Below, in pieces: positions 4,370-5,430 of a stretch of 5,430 bases of DNA (within the stretch, counting starts at the first letter, position 1; every line of letters begins with the position of its first letter). The stretch lies in the NCBI GenBank assembly GCA_025353985.1, contig JANXNT010001063.1, forward strand, positions 1-5,430, read 5' to 3'. The position numbers and the translations under genes were made by a program. The stretch comes from Limnoglobus sp. (lineage in GTDB: Bacteria > Planctomycetota > Planctomycetia > Gemmatales > Gemmataceae). The notes under the pieces are model-generated. The model was given only the letters and a program-made list of their open reading frames with translations. It searched no databases and had not been told where the DNA came from.

Positions 4370-5430
4370 TTACTTCGCCTGGAAGCGGTACAGCATCGTT
4401 TCCGTGCGGACGAAGAGGCCGCCATCGGAGGCGGCGAATGTCGAGTAGGTACGCTCTTTCAGATCGGATTCGGCGACGACTTTGAATGCCTTGGCCGCTT
4501 CGACGACGGTGCCAACTCCATCTTCGCTGATCGCGTAAATCTTGCCATCGGCCACGATCGGCGACGCGGAATAGCCTTTGCCCTTGAGCCGTTCGGACCA
4601 ATGCACCGTGCCGGTTTTGGCGTCGAAGCAGGTGAGGAAACCCTGATCGGTGATCGTGTACACTTCATCGCCGAGCGCGATGGGCGATGGCGTGTGCGGT
4701 GCGCCTTTCTTGGTCGTCCAGACGATCTTCGCGGAGATATCGCCGCTGCCAGTCGGGTCGAGTGCGAAGAGGTGTGCGGTGTCGTAGCCAGTTTGAATAA
4801 TCAGCAATCCGTTGACGAAAATGGGCCGTGCGATCAGCGAGTAACCCCCTGACGGATACTTCGCGCGCCAGATTTCCTTGCCATCAACGGCATCGTAACC
4901 GGCCACGAATTCGCTGGCCGCACTGACGATGATCGTCTTGCCTTTGAGAGTTAATGCAAACGGCGTCGTGAACGAAAAGCGTCGGGCTGCCGTCGATTTA
5001 CGATCCGTTTTCCACTTCTCGCTGCCGGTCATTTTGTCGAGCGCTGCCACAAACTGTTGATCGCTACCATCGACGCTGAACACGAGCGAATCGCCGACGA
5101 GAATCGGCGAGCCGCCGTTGCCGTGAACGGGTGCGTACTTGTAGCTGTCGACCTTCCAAACGATCTTGCCATCGAGGTCGAGACACGCAGTACCGAGGTG
5201 CCCGAAGTGAACGAATACGCGATCGCCATCGGAGACGGGCGTGGCACTCGCGAAGCTGTTTTTCGAGTGGCCGCCGGGGGATTTCGCACCGTCCATCGCG
5301 AACAGTTCCACATCCCACGCTGGCTTACCGCTGATGGCATCGAACGCAACGGCACGCAGCGAATAATTCGGCTTCGGTTTCGCATCGTCGGGCACCGCCG
5401 TGGTGACGATGATTTTCCCCTTCACGACAA
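4370..5430 (-). CDS. PQQ-like beta-propeller repeat protein, C-terminal part (start beyond the right edge)
   Basis: The frame is open at base 5430 and 352 residues to the TAA are visible. The GTG at 5425-5423 is an internal Val codon (VVKGKIIVTTAV), not a start: the text begins in mid-blade. Repeated blade endings of the form G-K-x-x-W occur at 34-38 (GKPAW), 87-91 (GKIVW), 135-139 (GSEKW), 183-187 (GKEIW), 233-237 (AKIVW) and 273-277 (GTVHW), counted from the first visible residue. Each comes shortly after a strand pattern such as GDSLVFSVD or GDEVYTITD. This is the PQQ_2 / outer-membrane assembly BamB-like propeller pattern. In planctomycetes most such proteins are exported and lack a shown PQQ cofactor; I see no dehydrogenase active-site motif here. 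Whether there is an N-terminal signal or a fused domain cannot be seen. The next gene downstream is DUF1501, probably in the same transcript. Confidence 0.92.
   Translation of the reverse strand, partial: VVKGKIIVTTAVPDDAKPKPNYSLRAVAFDAISGKPAWDVELFAMDGAKSPGGHSKNSFASATPVSDGDRVFVHFGHLGTACLDLDGKIVWKVDSYKYAPVHGNGGSPILVGDSLVFSVDGSDQQFVAALDKMTGSEKWKTDRKSTAARRFSFTTPFALTLKGKTIIVSAASEFVAGYDAVDGKEIWRAKYPSGGYSLIARPIFVNGLLIIQTGYDTAHLFALDPTGSGDISAKIVWTTKKGAPHTPSPIALGDEVYTITDQGFLTCFDAKTGTVHWSERLKGKGYSASPIVADGKIYAISEDGVGTVVEAAKAFKVVAESDLKERTYSTFAASDGGLFVRTETMLYRFQAK

Noticed and set aside
3949..4485. 178-codon plus-strand open frame opposite DUF1501 and the propeller gene end
   Set aside because: It spans the end of one gene, the gap and the start of another on the opposite strand, and its translation shows no recognisable pattern. 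Long antisense frames are common in GC-rich DNA.
4349..4852. 167-codon plus-strand open frame opposite the propeller gene
   Set aside because: It is the antisense shadow of the beta-propeller repeats; the opposite frame has six regular blade motifs and explains the sequence fully.
5423..5425. GTG as the start of the propeller protein
   Set aside because: The frame is open to the window edge and the text at this point is the middle of a propeller strand, so the real start lies beyond 5430.

Overview
The window looks like chromosomal DNA from a planctomycete, probably a Gemmata-like lineage. This rests on gene content: two DUF1559 prepilin-like proteins, two small transthyretin-like lipoproteins, a Tat-exported DUF1501 protein and a PQQ-type beta-propeller. 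That mix of families is characteristic of Planctomycetota. The DNA is moderately GC-rich, and codon use looks similar in all the genes. I see no tRNA, rRNA, CRISPR array, transposase or phage gene.

Left half (1-2780): two divergent two-gene units flank a gene-poor spacer of about 286 bases (924-1209). The minus-strand unit is a lipoprotein (447-923) followed 36 bases later by a DUF1559 protein (1-410, cut by the window edge). The plus-strand unit is a DUF1559 protein (1210-2238) followed 34 bases later by a lipoprotein (2273-2728), and it ends at a strong intrinsic terminator (2746-2779). Both units therefore encode the same pair of protein types in opposite internal order. The spacer should hold both promoters. 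It also contains a possible 21-codon leader ORF (1136-1201) whose stop codon overlaps the ribosome binding site of the plus-strand DUF1559 gene.

Middle (2729-2927): the spacer between convergent genes holds the terminator and then a long imperfect inverted repeat, with 37-base arms (35 matching) around a 54-base loop. It may be a dispersed palindromic element, a terminator for the minus-strand gene, or both.

Right half (2928-5430): two minus-strand genes are probably co-transcribed. A PQQ-like beta-propeller protein (4370-5430, start outside the window) is followed after 74 bases by a complete DUF1501 protein (2928-4295) with a twin-arginine signal. Both are expected to act outside the cytoplasm.

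All five main genes are likely to act at or beyond the cytoplasmic membrane, although the propeller's own signal is not visible. No reaction can be assigned to any of them from sequence alone. The observations most worth following are the mirrored prepilin/lipoprotein units, the overlapping leader ORF and the long palindrome. I did not find convincing evidence of a wholly new defence or metabolic system.
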